64,000 bases of DNA from Rhizophagus clarus (GCA_015698045.1 BLAL01000040.1:1342501-1406500); one strand, 5' to 3'. Shown: positions 33,864-47,896, counted from the first letter of the stretch. Notes: generated by a model not told the origin, from the letters alone. A program made the numbers and translations.

Positions 33864-36800
33864 TTTATGATTATTATGTAAAGTTTTTAATTTATAAATA
33901 TTATATTAGAACAGCTTAGGAATGTAAAATATTACGCTTAAATTTGTAATCATACCATCGTAAGATTTGATTGATCGTTTGCAATAATTTTTAATAATAA
34001 TCATTAAAAGACAGTATTTTCTTAATAATAATCTAATACACAACTGAATTATAATGATATCACGACTATGTGAACATACCCGAATTTTGCTGTAACAGTC
34101 TGCCAGAAGAATATTTCGCTTAACCTTAATTCAAATATTACTTTAAAAACCATAACCAGATGGAAGAAAGCTTCGGAAAAAGCAAAGTAAAAAATTATTA
34201 ATTATAAACTGGATTTGAGAAAGAATTTAACAGAATAAGCAAAATTATATTAAAGGATCACGAATAAAAATAAAAATATGGTTATTATTTTTTTATTATT
34301 ATTATCATACGTGAATTTGAAATTGTTTAACAAATAAAATTGTTTTATTTAAGATTGAAATTAGTAAAATTAAAAAAGTGTCACGAACCACAACACACGC
34401 TACAAATCCCGTATATATTAAAGTAAAACCAACGAATAATGCTGTAATATATATCAACTAATCATTGTTTTTAAAACAACAAGAAATATTATTACACAGA
34501 ATAATCTCGCATTATGTGAAAACAAAACTTGCGCTTTACATTTTCGATAAAGTAAATTGTAAGGAATGTCCTTTACGCAGGGATGGAGGTTAATTAACCG
34601 TTACGCGGAATTTTATGAGATTTGTACAGTATTACTAATGTAAAATTTGCACAGATCCCGATAAATTCCTGCAAATTCCATGAGAATACCATCACTACGT
34701 TATAAAAATTATTTCTACTCAATCCAACTGGAAAAAAAATAGCAAAACAGCAAATTTTATTATAACTGATAATAAATATGCGTGTCTAAGTGTATTTATT
34801 TACGAGATCAAATCCAAAATCATCCGAAACGTTTAAATACATGATATTATCTTGATAGGAAATACGCCCGATACATAATCAAATACGGCTAATCGTGAGA
34901 CCGCAAGCAAATTTACGTAACGTTAAATTTAACTGATCTGATGAGTAATGATAAAACCGTATTAATCATTTTTTTCCGCGTGCTGGCAAATTTCTTTTTT
35001 GCTATCCTCAGCCTAAAATTTTATTTCATTCGCCTGAACAAGTACCAATTTTGTAAAGATAGATGCCAGTCAGTTGGTACCGCTAAGTTTACAAGTGGAA
35101 CTTCTCATCAGTCATTTCCTAGGAATTTAATGGTATTTAAATGGAAATATCGAAAGAATCTTAACGAAACTCTTAACCCTTTACCTTACTTTTCCGTGAG
35201 ATCCGTTCATGCTGTGACATTTATGATCTACACGTACTTTAAACTCCGATTTTGACGAGGATTCTACACTGCACCAAATATTGAGTATGTTCTCAAACAT
35301 GTAAGAAATTATGGGATTAGAAGAATTGAGACGCTTTTGATTTTCGATTGGAAAGACTCTGAAGGAAGAAGATCCCGCAAAACAAGCACCAATATACAGA
35401 AGATATTTTTGTCCGGAAAAATTACTGAAAATAATGAAGATATTTTAAATTGTAGCGATCCAATCCCACTAATATCGATTAAGTGTTGACAAAACTCTAA
35501 ATGGACTTAGAGCCTTTGAAAACCGTTTAATAGCTATAATTTATAAATATTCGTGACTAGCGTGAAACGGATTTGGAGGTTGAAGTGATTCACGAGATAT
35601 AGATAACTAAAGCGATAATACATATCATGTAATCGGATAGTATGGAAACAAATATATTAATAAAGTTCTTCAGTTCTTCTACGATTCAGACATATATTGT
35701 TACATATAGCAAAGAACAATTTTACGGTTCAATGCAGACCTAACATTTTTTTTACGCATAAAAGATAATGTACGTACAAAGATAATTATTAATCAAGATA
35801 ATATCTTTGATACAAGAAAAAAAATAATATAATGGCATTTCAATTAAGGTCATAAGATTCATCAATACTGAGATCCTATGCATTATCAGCAAACGTGCCA
35901 ACTTAAATTTCATAAATGCATGAAGAATCGTATGTTGGCGTTAAAAATTCAGAAAATTTTTGTAGAATATCAACCAAATGCAGAAATACCAAAATTTCGA
36001 CAAATATTGGTATTGTAAAAAGTAAAATGATATTAGAATAATAAATGTTTAACACAAAGGAGTAATGTTAATAACGAATATGGAAAGCGGACAAAATAAG
36101 TTTCTGATAACTACTTATAATTGGCAACTAACTCTGTGACGCTCTTATCTTGACTACCAATTTAGCTAATTTACAAAGACTAAATCACAATTATTAATTA
36201 AATGTGATGTCAGTGATTCCGGAAATTTTTATTTCTGCTCGGTATAACACTAGTATTTACTTGGGACTTTAAAATTTGACTTAAAAAATTATCTTTTGAG
36301 TTTGAGTGTGGACGTGATCAATTTTACAACTACAACTTATTTGGTTGTCGGATAGCTGATGATTCAATTATGATAAAAGTTGTATTAAAATAGGTCAGTA
36401 ATATTATTAAACTATAAAACCATTGATGATTTTATAAAAAGTGAAAATAATATGTAATGTTTTCTTACGGATAAATTTTTTTAAATAATTTTCCTTTGAT
36501 TTTTAAGATCGATTGAAAGTATCTACATTTTACTTTGTTACTATAAATCTTACGTTTTAAATATCACGCGCTAATATGAATTATGTGTATTGCAAAGAAA
36601 CAAAAAACTTTACAAATGTAAAAGGAAATATACAGGGTAGTTTAATCTAGAAAATCTAGAAGGGAAATTATAGTGACGAAGGTGAATGGAAAGAAGGAAA
36701 TTCCATGGGTTAAATGGGTTGACAAATTTGTACGGCACGCTTACGCTCCGGACTAATTAATATTTCCATATACAAATATGGATATACAGTATGAATAATT

Positions 36801-39800
36801 CTTTATTACATCATCGTTCGTATATTCATTTTTAGTATTCTAATGGTTCATTAATATTAATTCTTTTCCTTTCATATCGTTTTTAAGATCTGTAAAGATA
36901 AATTTTATTTATCGCAAGAAGTTCGTAAATTTGACATATCAAATGGTTATATTGAATTCATTATTGTTCCGATGATTTTTTTCATTATTCGGATTGGGAT
37001 GGAAAGATTTGCAGCGTTACCAACAAAGTAATTCTATGCCAGTTAATTCTGACCAGAATTATGAAATTATTCATCATTGGTTGAAAATTTAAACTCGTCT
37101 GCAATTAAAAGTCAATCAACTATTAATGGGTTCTGGTACGAAATCTCGACACCCACTTGTGAGACTAACACAAGACCGACACCAAAATCTCGACAATCCA
37201 AAATCCCGACATGTTACATATATATTTATTGATATTATTAATTTGTACCTATATTTTAAAAACCATTGTTACCTATTCTTTCTTTAAATAAACTAATTCA
37301 CTAGATTAAAAAAACTAAAAATTAATGCTTTATTTTTTTAATATATTTAATTAGTATGTCATAGAATTCAAATTATTATATCACACTTCGAATTTGTCAT
37401 ATTTTATTATTATGTCGTATAATGACCTGACGGAATTTTGGATTTGTCGGGATTTTAGATTATCGGAATTTTGGGTTGTCGAGGTTTTGAATTGTCGAGA
37501 TTTTCTTGATCAGATACTCTATTATATTAATGACAATAATAATATAACAGCCTAGCTATAACCGTATCATAGTACATCAGTCATTCACAGCATTCACAAA
37601 GAAATATCTATAATTAGGAATCATCACATAAAATTAAGTCCACAATTAATCTTGTTTTTTCATTCAATTATAATATAATAGTGATATTATCCCATTATGG
37701 TTGAATGGACGAATTATTAGTAATTCTCTTATATAATCAATAAACATTGCTTAAATAAAATGATAACATAAGTAAATAATTATCTTGACTAATTCGTTAT
37801 GAAAATTAGATGTATTTGACTTTAACGTAGTATACACATTTGGTGTTACGGTTTTATAAAGAATAAACAAATAAACTCGTTTTTTTTCTACCTCAGCTCA
37901 AGAATTTTCACAAATTAAAAAAAATTTGGGATGACACAGATATAAGCGAATGCAGTATCTTTTTAGTCATTCAAATCGAACGAAATTTATTCAAAGGAGA
38001 ACAAATAGGTAAGGCGTTCTTTGCCAAAGAAATAAGGAATGTATGGAATTCGTTAAAATGGTGGTCTGCGATATGTTATTGTGTATTACGTATGTAAATT
38101 ATATCTCTTGTTATAATTTCTTTTTCTTTGACAATAAATACATTAACAAAGTTTATGAAGTTTATTACATTGAAACAAGGACTGTGCGCGTCTCAAAATG
38201 TCTTAATTCCTTATCTTCCGGGTCAATTTAGTTTTCTATTTAACGAAATCCTCCCCCTCTTAAAAATTCTAGGTTTAGATAGACATCAAAACAAGCAAGA
38301 ATTTTTTTGATTTATATAGATACAAATATGTGTATATATATATATATATATTATAAGATATCTCCATGGTAATCTAATTTATAAACTTTTTCTTTATATT
38401 TATCTTTTACTCGCCCTTCATATTTGATAATTAATAATATTAAAAGCTTTTATTTTTTGCGGAAATCCAATTAGTTTGGACTTAGCTAGAAATTAAGAAC
38501 ACTATTAATGATGATGCAACAATAATCTTGTAATTTTATTTGGCTGCTTTGCGCTTTACCATATTAAATATGCATATAATTTTATTTTATTTTATTTTTT
38601 TTTTTAATGAAATAAGTTTTTATTAATAATATAACACATACAATGCATTTACAGATGCACATACATACAGTATTCCTCTAAGAAGGTATTACCGTGACGA
38701 TAAAAAAAGAAAAAAAAACAATAAAAAAAAAATCGCCTTGCCATACAGCGCGGATTCCGGTTATTATTATTCAAAAAAAAAAAAAAACTAAGCAAAATTG
38801 AGTAATATCACGGTGAGAACTGAATAGTGATGGGTGATGTTACAGAAACTGTAGTATATTAATTTCAAAATTGCAAATTTAAACATTCGATGATTGGCAT
38901 GTCGTATATCATAATGAGGCTAACGGATCACCTGCCCAACTGAGTTGCATTGTCGCACTATTAAAATTACAATTAATTATTTAATTATCAGTGATCGAAT
39001 TTTAGCAGCAGCGATCCACTTAACCAATCATATCGTGTGTATATATACGTATGGACAGTATAAACGAATTAACATTATTTATAATTTAAAATATGTAAAA
39101 AAGAATTATTATCGTGTATAAAATCTGTTCGTTTTGTAAAAATAATAATTTCTAATGGTGGATGTATGACTAAAATTTTTGGTAGAACAAAATTTCATTT
39201 GAAAGTTAGATGGTTATAAATACTCACCAAATCTTTATGTAGATAATGCGCAAAAATCTTGGCAATATTTATTTACTGGCCCTTTGAACCACCAAATCAT
39301 TTCGGTGAATTTCTAAAGATTACATCAGTATATGAATGATTTCATAAATTAGTCATTCTTTAGACGGAGGTTTGACTTAAAACGAATAAGTTACAATCAT
39401 AACGATAAATGAATACCAAATCATATACTTTATATGATTGAAAACCATTTTCTTGATTAAAATATAAATATATAATTAATTTAATAATTTATATATGCAT
39501 AAAATCAAAAAAAAAAACAAATTAAATTTTGCAGATTAATTTAATTACCTCAAAATATCTTATTAGAAGTAACATTGTAATAAAAGTTTTATTTCATTTT
39601 CTTTTTGTCACTTAATAACCATAAAATCTATAATTTGCAAAAAAACCTCACTATTACGATTGCAAGTGCCAAATTGACAAAATAATATTTACAAATCTAT
39701 TAAAAATCAGCCATTAAATTTCATCTCTTATCAGATCACGTCATTAACAAGTAATGATGCGTGCTTTGAACGTAGCTAGATCCGTTAGGCAGACCTTGAA

Positions 39801-40233
39801 ACGTCCCAGAAGATCTTAACCGTCTAATATTTAAACAAAACGTTAATAAATAGCTTACATTTGTCATTTCAAACTCATGTCTCGTTTTAAAGTACAAATT
39901 ATACGTAACTTTTTCATCCAAGCAAAGCAAATTCGACCTACAATTTTCTACGATAATATTTTCGTTATTGAAAAATATGCGAAACTTTACATGTTATCAT
40001 ATAGCAATACATGTTATAGTCAGTTAGTGACATTATCTATATCATTGAATTGCAAAACATTCTAAATAATAGATATTATCCATTCTTTCTTTCTCCCTAC
40101 CAAATAAATAAATTTAAGTAGAAATCTAATTTGAATATCAAGAGAAGAATTTTCAAATATGGCACAAAAATGTAATTTTTTTTTTCAGAATGTCAATTAA
40201 ATGAGTCATGATTTTAGGAACTTGTATTCCAAA

Positions 40234-40265
<32 letters not shown>

Positions 40266-42554
40266 ATTGTAAAAATTTGGGTTGATAGTAGTAGTTAGAT
40301 GTGTAACGATTTTCATGATTCTGATCTTTACAATTTTGGAATATCGTAGGCTAAATAGGTAGCATAAATAGAGAGCCAATTTATGCAAATCAGAATATAC
40401 GCTATGAATTAGGCGAAAAAGAATATGTTTGATTTACATAGACGTACTTTTATTATACTAGCATTCGGTCATTATACTTCAAAATTAAAGTTTGTATTAC
40501 ATACTATAAACGGTACGCTATATAGAGAATTTAAAATTTGATTTTTCTTTTTTTGAAACCTTTCCCATGGCGTACACAGGGAGTAAATGACAAAAATTGA
40601 AATATTCACACCAATTTTATATAATAAATATTCCAAACAAGGTATAATGGCCACATTATCCCTATATCTACTACTAATTTTAGCGAGATCGCTGCGCCGC
40701 AAGACTTTAGAGAAAAGATCATTTCTATATGTGGATTATTCATAAATTAGGTTAAAAACGCGATATAAGATTGAAAGGACCAAATAATAAAAAAAAAAAA
40801 AAAAAAGGTTTTCGATTGGACCAACCAGAAACAAGCTATTTTTCGCGGTTTACTTAAAAGCTATTGCTTACTTAAGAATAATACAATTAAAGTATGAGAG
40901 AAAATAAAAAAAAATGGTGTCATTTTATGACAATTCATAATAAAAACAATTGTTTTTATGAACTTTACCTTTTTTATCACTTATTTTAATTTAATAAATA
41001 GATGAAGACAGAATAATATTAAAAGATTATCAAATAAAAGTAGAATTATCTCATAACGCATAAAATAATATATAAATAAATGTATTAAATATCTAAATAC
41101 AATGAATACATTATAATAAATTCCGGTATTGCAGGTGCTTTTGCATAATTAATAATAATAATAATAAAAGAAAATAACTTTAATATAAAGATCTACCAAA
41201 TTTAATGTAGAAATGCCAAATATTACGTTTCTGAAAATTGGTGGTTTGATTTTAATCGTGCATAAATAACCAATTACGATTTGCTATTACTTATAAGTGT
41301 AAATAATTACACGACCACATGCTATTGTCTTTTTACAATGAGTATAAAATAAACGAAATCATCGATTACTTCAGTAATTCCGATAATTTCACAGTTCACA
41401 AAAATATTATTGGCGAATATTTTAATGGTACATAACTCGCTGTGAAACTTAGAAAATCCTTTTTTCTTTTTCTGTGAAGTAAATATATATATTAATAAAT
41501 GTAAAATAAAAATATAAAAAAATATTTATATATACATCATTTAATTATTTTAATTATTAATATTGTAATCTACGTAAAATATCTTTTTATAAATGATATT
41601 TCCGAAGAAATTAAAAAAAAGAGATTTTTTTATCCGTTTTTACTCTTTGTATGCTGACGGATCGTTACACAGAACAAAATTTGTAAAGTTTCCTATCAAA
41701 ATGTGATTAATTAACCAGTGAGATGAGTCCTTCGGAAAAAGAAGGAGCGCGAAAATTTTTAAAAGATCTACTTGATTATCTCTATAAACATGTCTAATAA
41801 GATAATAATAATGCTGGCCTAAGTTAATTATAAAAATACAAATTCTCGTATGTTTTTTTTTTTAGCGATAACACCCAAATTAAATTGTTAGACCAACTAT
41901 GCACACGGTTTTTTTTTATATTAGTTGTATTACATAATAATAAATTGATCATTCCAACTTTGGGTCACAAATCCAAAAAGTTGATCGCGGGCGTTTAATT
42001 ATTTTTATATAGAAATCGGTTATCAATTCTTTTACGCGTAAATTTATTACGTCAAAAAACAATGGTTTCGTCACGAGTTTTTCAAAAAAAATTAAAAAAA
42101 AAAGGCAACTACTATTTATAAACCATGAAGATAAACTACTCACTTGAGCTTATAAGTCTTAATTTATTTGAAATCTTAAATTATCAATCAATCCTTATAT
42201 GGGTCTCATAAATACATAAGTAGGCTACATTAAACATAAATTTCCATACATAGTAAAATTATTAAAAAACGTAGTTACTAATAACATAAAAAATAAAAAA
42301 TAAAAAATAATATATATATATAAATATGTGTGTATAAAATAGGGTATATATATATATATGCGTGTGTATAAAAAGAAAAAACCTTATAAAATTACCAAAA
42401 TTAGTATAACGATTAAAAATCGATTAATTTGAATATAACATAAACAATTATATATAAATAGTATAATAAGAAAATCCCATTATTAGATAAATTTGATAGC
42501 TTATCTAGTCGATAATAATAAGGGGTACTTTTTTTTTTCTCCTGGCGAACGTTT
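33864..42554. other. Long gene desert (8.7 kb)
   Basis: No gene that I can support. Candidates such as 34941-35255 (plus), 39736-39930, 40472-40702 and 41949-42143 (minus) show no motif and lack splice-consistent continuations. A piece near 39200-39310 reads LDGYKYSPNLYVDNAQKSWQ then YLFTGPLNHQIISVNF in one frame and may be eroded coding sequence. Present: the inverted array at 37140-37506, a (TA)n tract at 38333-38352, poly-A tracts near 40231-40265 and 40790-40806, the GCTGCGCCGC phrase at 40688-40698, and an (AAT)n tract at 41149-41166. Confidence 0.6.
37140..37506. repeat. Foldback-like element of inverted 16-18-bp repeat units
   Basis: The left arm (37140-37212) holds AAATCTCGACA, AAAATCTCGACAATCC and AAAATCCCGACA. 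The right arm (37429-37505) holds the same unit inverted four to five times: GGATTTGTCGGGATTTTAGA, TTATCGGAATTTTGG, GTTGTCGAGGTTTTGA and ATTGTCGAGATTTT. The roughly 215-bp centre is AT-rich and non-coding. The structure suggests a foldback or MITE-type element; no transposase is seen. Confidence 0.65.
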
Positions 42555-43127
42555 TTAAATTTCTGCCGAAACATTATTAAAATACATTAAAAAACATTCG
42601 GGATCAAAATTCTCAAAATTTAGACCCAACCCATTAGGAAAAGGTTCCAATGAAAGATCCGAGATAAGAGGATATTCAGTTTGAGAGGTTGTCAAAGAAG
42701 TCGGAGAAAAATTAATATACGAGTTAAGTCGAGGAATATGATAGGGCATATATGGTATAATTCCTCTTACATGAGTAGATTGATTGTACGTTTCAATATT
42801 ATACCTTTGAGTGTAAACAAAACTAACTTCATTTGCTAAATTTTCATACATTTCTTTCTCTTCTAAAGAAGCACTTCTCCATAAAATGCCACTAACTTTA
42901 CTAATAACTCGCATATTAACTATTCCTACTTCCTTTGCGATATGGTGAACATTCTTGCGACAAAGAAGAAATCCATTTGGAGGACGAGTTGGACGATTGG
43001 TTCTACTAAAACTGGTGGTCAATAACTCTACCGGATCATTTAAATGAGGTGGAAAAATCATTTTTCTGTCGATCTTATTCATTAAATTATCGACTAAAAA
43101 GTCTAACGAAAAATTAGGAGTGGCCAT
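42555..43127 (-). CDS. MATA-HMG box protein, 190 aa
   Basis: Sequence-specific DNA-binding HMG-box protein of the MATA-HMG (mating-type-like) family, nuclear transcription regulator by family analogy. Residues about 8-37 carry the family's N-terminal module (LVDNLMNKIDRKMIFPPHLN, DPVELL). The HMG box spans about 48-115: RPPNGFLLCRKNVHHIAKEV, then NMRVISKVSGILWRSASLEE and KEMYENLANEV. The end of the box differs from the sister genes: YNIETYNQ replaces YPGYKYRP. The tail is Ser/Thr/Pro-rich. Single exon; ATG at 43125-43127; TATAAATA lies 208 bp upstream. First of six HMG genes in 20 kb. Confidence 0.9.
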   Translation of the reverse strand: MATPNFSLDFLVDNLMNKIDRKMIFPPHLNDPVELLTTSFSRTNRPTRPPNGFLLCRKNVHHIAKEVGIVNMRVISKVSGILWRSASLEEKEMYENLANEVSFVYTQRYNIETYNQSTHVRGIIPYMPYHIPRLNSYINFSPTSLTTSQTEYPLISDLSLEPFPNGLGLNFENFDPECFLMYFNNVSAEI

Positions 43128-43334
43128 CGATTATATCTTGGCAAACGCTTTATTTCGTTATAGAACTTTGTTTTTATTCTCGGTTTTTTAACGGACGATC
43201 TCCCGATAAAACGACCTAAATTTTGTGTAAAAAAGGTATTTTTAAAGTGATTGCCAAGATTTTTGTTTATTGTTGCTTTAATTTTCGTGAGTTTTTTCAA
43301 TGGCAAAAGATTAGAGAAGAGTGAAAACCACATG

Positions 43335-43342
43335 TATTTATA
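43335..43342 (-). promoter_or_regulatory. TATA-like box of the HMG gene at 42555-43127
   Basis: TATAAATA on the minus strand within CTATAAATACATG, 208 bp before the ATG, flanked upstream by a GC-richer CAACTCC element. The same octamer precedes the HMG gene at 55011. Confidence 0.45.
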
Positions 43343-43822
43343 GGAGTTGACATCGTTCACCGCTATGCATTAATCATCACCCCCTGTTATTATAATTTAT
43401 TATTTATGTTATGCAATAGGGTCACTGGGGTGCACTGAACACTGGAGGCCAATCTATACTTCTTAAAAAAGAATTTTATTTCAATCGGAAAATATATATA
43501 TATTTATATATTTATATTGAAAAAAAACAAGGTTATAACAACAATATAAATTAAAACCGACAATATTAAGATTTAAAGTAGTATATATTAATTCGAATTT
43601 TTTGAAATTTGCAAACAGTTTTTTTTTTTAAACAGGTTATAAATCTTGAAAGTTTTCTTTTTACTATTTATTATTGATTTATTTATCGATTGATTATTCA
43701 TGGAATTTAAAACTAAAAAGAGATTTTATTTAACAAATAAAAATTTCCGGTTTTTTTTATATTGTTAGGAAATATTAACTATTTTTTTTTTTTTTTTTAA
43801 TGTACTAACATATAAAATTTCG

Positions 43823-43854
<32 letters not shown>
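43823..43854. repeat. (AAT)n microsatellite
   Basis: About ten uninterrupted ATA/AAT units, the longest trinucleotide repeat in the window. Confidence 0.9.
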
Positions 43855-43855
<1 letters not shown>

Positions 43856-46800
43856 TATAACATAAACAGAAAATACATTTATACACATAATTAATACTAA
43901 ATTTTAATTAATTAATGACCATTAGGTATTTTTTTTTTTTTTATGCACCAAAGGTAGTACTCTCACCAAATTACTATAATAACCTTATCTAATAATTAAC
44001 TAATCCTAATTCTGCTTACTTTAATTCCGAAGATTGATGTGCTGCAATGCAAGTGCACTAAAAAGTAAAATTTTCTTTGATTAATTAATTTTAATTAATT
44101 TAATATATATGTAATTTTTAATATTATTAAATCTAGTGCGCGTTAAATTTTTGATATATGGTACTAGATTTCGATATATTCTTTTTTGTGTCCAATATCA
44201 TTTTGTTCCAATTAACGAAATTTTTCCGCTTACAAACAAAAAATAAATAAAAAAAAAAAGCGGGAAATTTCAAAAAAAGTGTGTCATTCGTTTTTTTTTT
44301 TTTTTTTTTTTTTTCAACGCGATATAATATGTGGCACACAAAGATCTGCAAGATTTAATGAGCGCAAATAGGTCATTACCGAAAAGTCACAAATATATTT
44401 CATCATATATTCCAAAAGTAGGACGTGATTCAATTAAGTGTGGCTAAAAAACGATCATGAGGCGTTAAAATCATTATCACAAAAAGAGAAGATCATTTCA
44501 CTAACTAAATTTGTAATTCCTTTGTCGTGATAACTAACCTAATTTGAATAAAAATCCTTCTCATCCCTGGCTTTACGGCGTAAATTATTTAACATGGTAA
44601 AGTATAGTGTTTTTATTACCTTCTTGGTATTATATGACAAATATATAACTCCATTTAGTTTACAAACAAGTTTTACTTAGATTATCTATTAGTAATAAAT
44701 TCTCCGCCAAGTTTTCTTATCATTAATTAAATTACATTAATGTCGTGATATGTATTTGCATAATTAACTTTAATTTAATTATTATTAATAATAAAATTAA
44801 CACTGATTAATGATCTTAAAAAAGTTAAAAAAAAATCGAATATATATAAATAAAAATACATTGATATAATAGGTATAAAAATTTTGTGTTCCGTTTCTCT
44901 CAATGTTACAACGCAGAACCCTTTCATTGAATTCCGAAACCTGAATAGTATTATAAACATTTAACGCTTTTTTATTTTTCAAATAAAGAAAAATTATAAT
45001 TCTTCGAACCTTCTAACGGTTAAATTTTAATATAGTGTACTATATTTGTCCATTCAGACTACTAAATGATATGATATTTTAATTTCCAAATTCATGATAA
45101 ACATTTTATGCATATGTTGCAGATCGAAAAACAAACACAATGAGTCTTTTTTGCTGTACAAAATCCCTATAAAGAATTGTACGATATTTTAAGTCATAAT
45201 TGTACGTTGTGATATAATGATACATCAAATTAATTAGAAACCATAGATATGAATTTATTTTTATTAATAAACGATCTAATTATTTATAATTATCTAGATT
45301 AGATATTAAATTATTAGATACCACGTTTATAACACGGCATAGAATGAAAAATATTAATTTATTGTTTCATTTTTTTTTTTGTTTTAAAAAATTCGAGTTA
45401 AACGGCGTACGATAATATTTTGAAAATCCTCCAATTTTTAATGAATTACGATATATTTGGTATTATTGGACCTGCCAAGAAAATTAAATCATTTAAAAGA
45501 CAATTATAATTTTTATTTCAGGGATTTAACATCCAATTAAGGAAGTTACCAAAAAAAGGTTTATCAGATTAATTTTATATTATGGAATTTTTTTTCCGTT
45601 AATCAATACTTTTCTTAATTGGTCCGTTCACAGACAATGTTTATTATGAAATCTTTTTACTTTTCGTTCCAATTTCTTTAAGATAATGAACTTTATGGCG
45701 TTTTATCTATGTACTATATAATTTAGTACATAAAGTTTAAATTAATTACTTATTCGAAATCTTTTATTATTTAACTTTTAAAAGAATCTTTCTTTAATTG
45801 GTTTATTATTAAAAGTTCATTCGATTAGATTTTATTTCAAAATAATCAAATATTTTAAATTATATTAAAAACCATATTCATAGAACTAATAATAAATGGA
45901 ATTTCCCAAAAAGAAATACATAGTTTGTCACTCTGACACGCGAAACTAATTGTGAATTTGTGATCAGTTCTCGAAAATCACTGCTCATCGTCATCGTTGC
46001 TGATCGATATTTATGTAATTATGCATTACGTGATTTGTGGCGCACAACGGGTAAACCACTTACCGTATAGCTTATTAATGAAAAAAGTGTAGGAGTAGTT
46101 CCATTATTAATCTTTATCCATTTAATCCTGAGAAGGAATTTCATAGAATATATAATCCGGAAGTCCCCGGGAAAGTATTTTTGCAATTTTTTTTCTTTAA
46201 TAACTTATCAAAGTAATTAATTATTTTTAAATATTTATAAAATATTTATACTATTTTATTATTTTCCTATTTTAAGTGACAAAGGACAAATTTTAACGTG
46301 AAAAGAAATTATTATTACATAAAAGATTTCCAATTTACGAATTTAAGTATTACACACACATTTGTGGAGTGATATTTTATTATTAATAAAATTTTTTTTT
46401 ACCTACCGGCATTAAAATTATTTTGCCAAAATTAATTTCTATACTCCCAATATTTTTTTTTTGATACATGCGCCATGTTATTCTGCGTAGAATGATTAAC
46501 AAAATATTCATAATTGAAAATTCTTTAAAATTTTTGAGTTAATTTGAAGAGTTTTGAATAATAAGTTTTGGACTTAATAAAATAATTGAACTTATCAAAT
46601 AAACATAAGTGAAACTTATCAAATATTTGTCAATTAATTGAACTTATCACCATATTATAAAATACGTGTGCCCTTAACAAATACCTTATCCAAAACAAAT
46701 AATCTTATTCAAATAAGAAGTCTAAACCTATTGTTTTGCTCAACATTGAATTAAGAAATTATTTTATTTTTTTTTAATATGCCAGCAATTTAAATAATGA

Positions 46801-47437
46801 CCAATAATTAAAGCATGTAACACATTTAACACATTATTATATAATAGAATGATTTCACGCTAAATTCCATCTTTTTTATAAGATAACTTATATCTGTATC
46901 ATGAATTATTTATTAATGCTTGGAATATATGCATGTCTTGTAAAGTATGGTTACCTAAAGGAAAAAAATATTGAAATCGATTAGTGATCGAATATTAATT
47001 TGAAACAGGTAAGGGAAAGTAAGGGAAATTAATTTTAACCATAAAAATTAAATCGGGTAACGTCAATTTTGCCGAAAAAATGGTTAAATTAGTTAGGGAG
47101 AATAAAATTTGCAATCAAATTATAATAAATTATAAAAGATAATCACTCATGATTTTTAGAGGATCGTGTTAATCATAACGGAATCTTTTTTTAATTAATT
47201 CTTTGTATAATTCAAAATAAATGTATATGCTAGTATGAACTTATTTTATAATGCCAATTACTGCACAAGCATGCAGCCAATTTCATTTATCATTGAACCC
47301 CTTCCCCCCCGATAAATTCTAATCATTAATTCAATAGGTTACTACAATTTCCTTTTTAAATCTTAGTTTAGGAATAATTTTCTGACAGCGGTTTAAAAAC
47401 GAGAATTCAGAATCATCGTTACGGATAATCGCTCGGA

Positions 47438-47447
47438 TATATAAATA
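47438..47447 (+). promoter_or_regulatory. TATA-like box of the HMG gene at 47519
   Basis: TATATAAATA, 81 bp before the ATG, preceded by the GC-richer GATAATCGCTCGGA. Confidence 0.45.
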
Positions 47448-47518
47448 TATCCCTTTTAACAAAATTTACTTTTAAAACTCGTTAACTAACAATTACTAAC
47501 GACAAACATTCCTTTAAC

Positions 47519-47896
47519 ATGAGCAATACTTCGTTACGCAGTACAATCAACCAAGGAAATATCTTCCCTCCGGTACATAGGAATCCAGATGAATTATTAC
47601 AATTGTATTTGAATTCAAGACGCCGCGTATCTAAGCCACCATCCATATATGATATTTTCAAAATTAACTTTGCTAAAGAGGCCAAAAGACTTGGATTTAA
47701 TGATCAATTACTCATTAATCACGAAGCAAATTTTTTTTGGACTTATGCTACTCGTCAGCAAAGACAACAATATACTCAATTATCCCGCGGCGTTCAAAGA
47801 CTTTATTTCCAGAGGGATGTGAGACATTACTATTCACGTATTAATTCTAGGCCATATCACATTATTTCATCCGTTCGTTTAATACGAACAACATGA
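47519..47896 (+). CDS. Diverged MATA-HMG-like protein, 125 aa
   Basis: A short single-exon frame that aligns with the neighbouring HMG genes. NIFPPVHRNPDELL (14-27) matches their IFPP-xx-N-x-PEEL element. PPSIYDIFKINFAKEAKRLG (40-59) aligns with the PPNGFLLCRKNVHKEAK box start. FFWTYATRQQRQQYTQLSRG (72-91) aligns with the LWRSATPEEKEQYEKLA helix 2-3 part. Key box residues (NGFLLCRKN and MRVISKV) are lost, so DNA binding may be changed or gone. It lacks the long C-terminal tail of its sisters, ending about 15 residues after the box. Opposite strand to the four canonical copies. ATG follows CCTTTAAC. Confidence 0.75.
   Translation: MSNTSLRSTINQGNIFPPVHRNPDELLQLYLNSRRRVSKPPSIYDIFKINFAKEAKRLGFNDQLLINHEANFFWTYATRQQRQQYTQLSRGVQRLYFQRDVRHYYSRINSRPYHIISSVRLIRTT

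Larger units (their letters stand above)
43128..47518. other. Intergenic, 4.4 kb, no supported gene
   Basis: Contains the upstream region of the HMG gene, the (AAT)n tract at 43823-43854, a T-run at 44291-44314, and short frames on the minus strand (44133-44351 and 44775-44982) without motifs. No HMG-box remnant was recognised here. Confidence 0.55.

Noticed and set aside
34941-35255. 104-codon plus-strand frame in the gene desert
   Set aside because: No recognisable motif, no splice-consistent continuation, hydrophobic composition as expected from translated AT-rich DNA.
37140-37506. CRISPR-like array of short repeats
   Set aside because: Units are inverted between arms, degenerate and adjacent without unique spacers; a foldback element explains them better.
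43103-43360. 85-codon minus-strand frame upstream of an HMG gene
   Set aside because: Lies in the presumed 5' UTR and across the TATA-like box; no motif and no other support.
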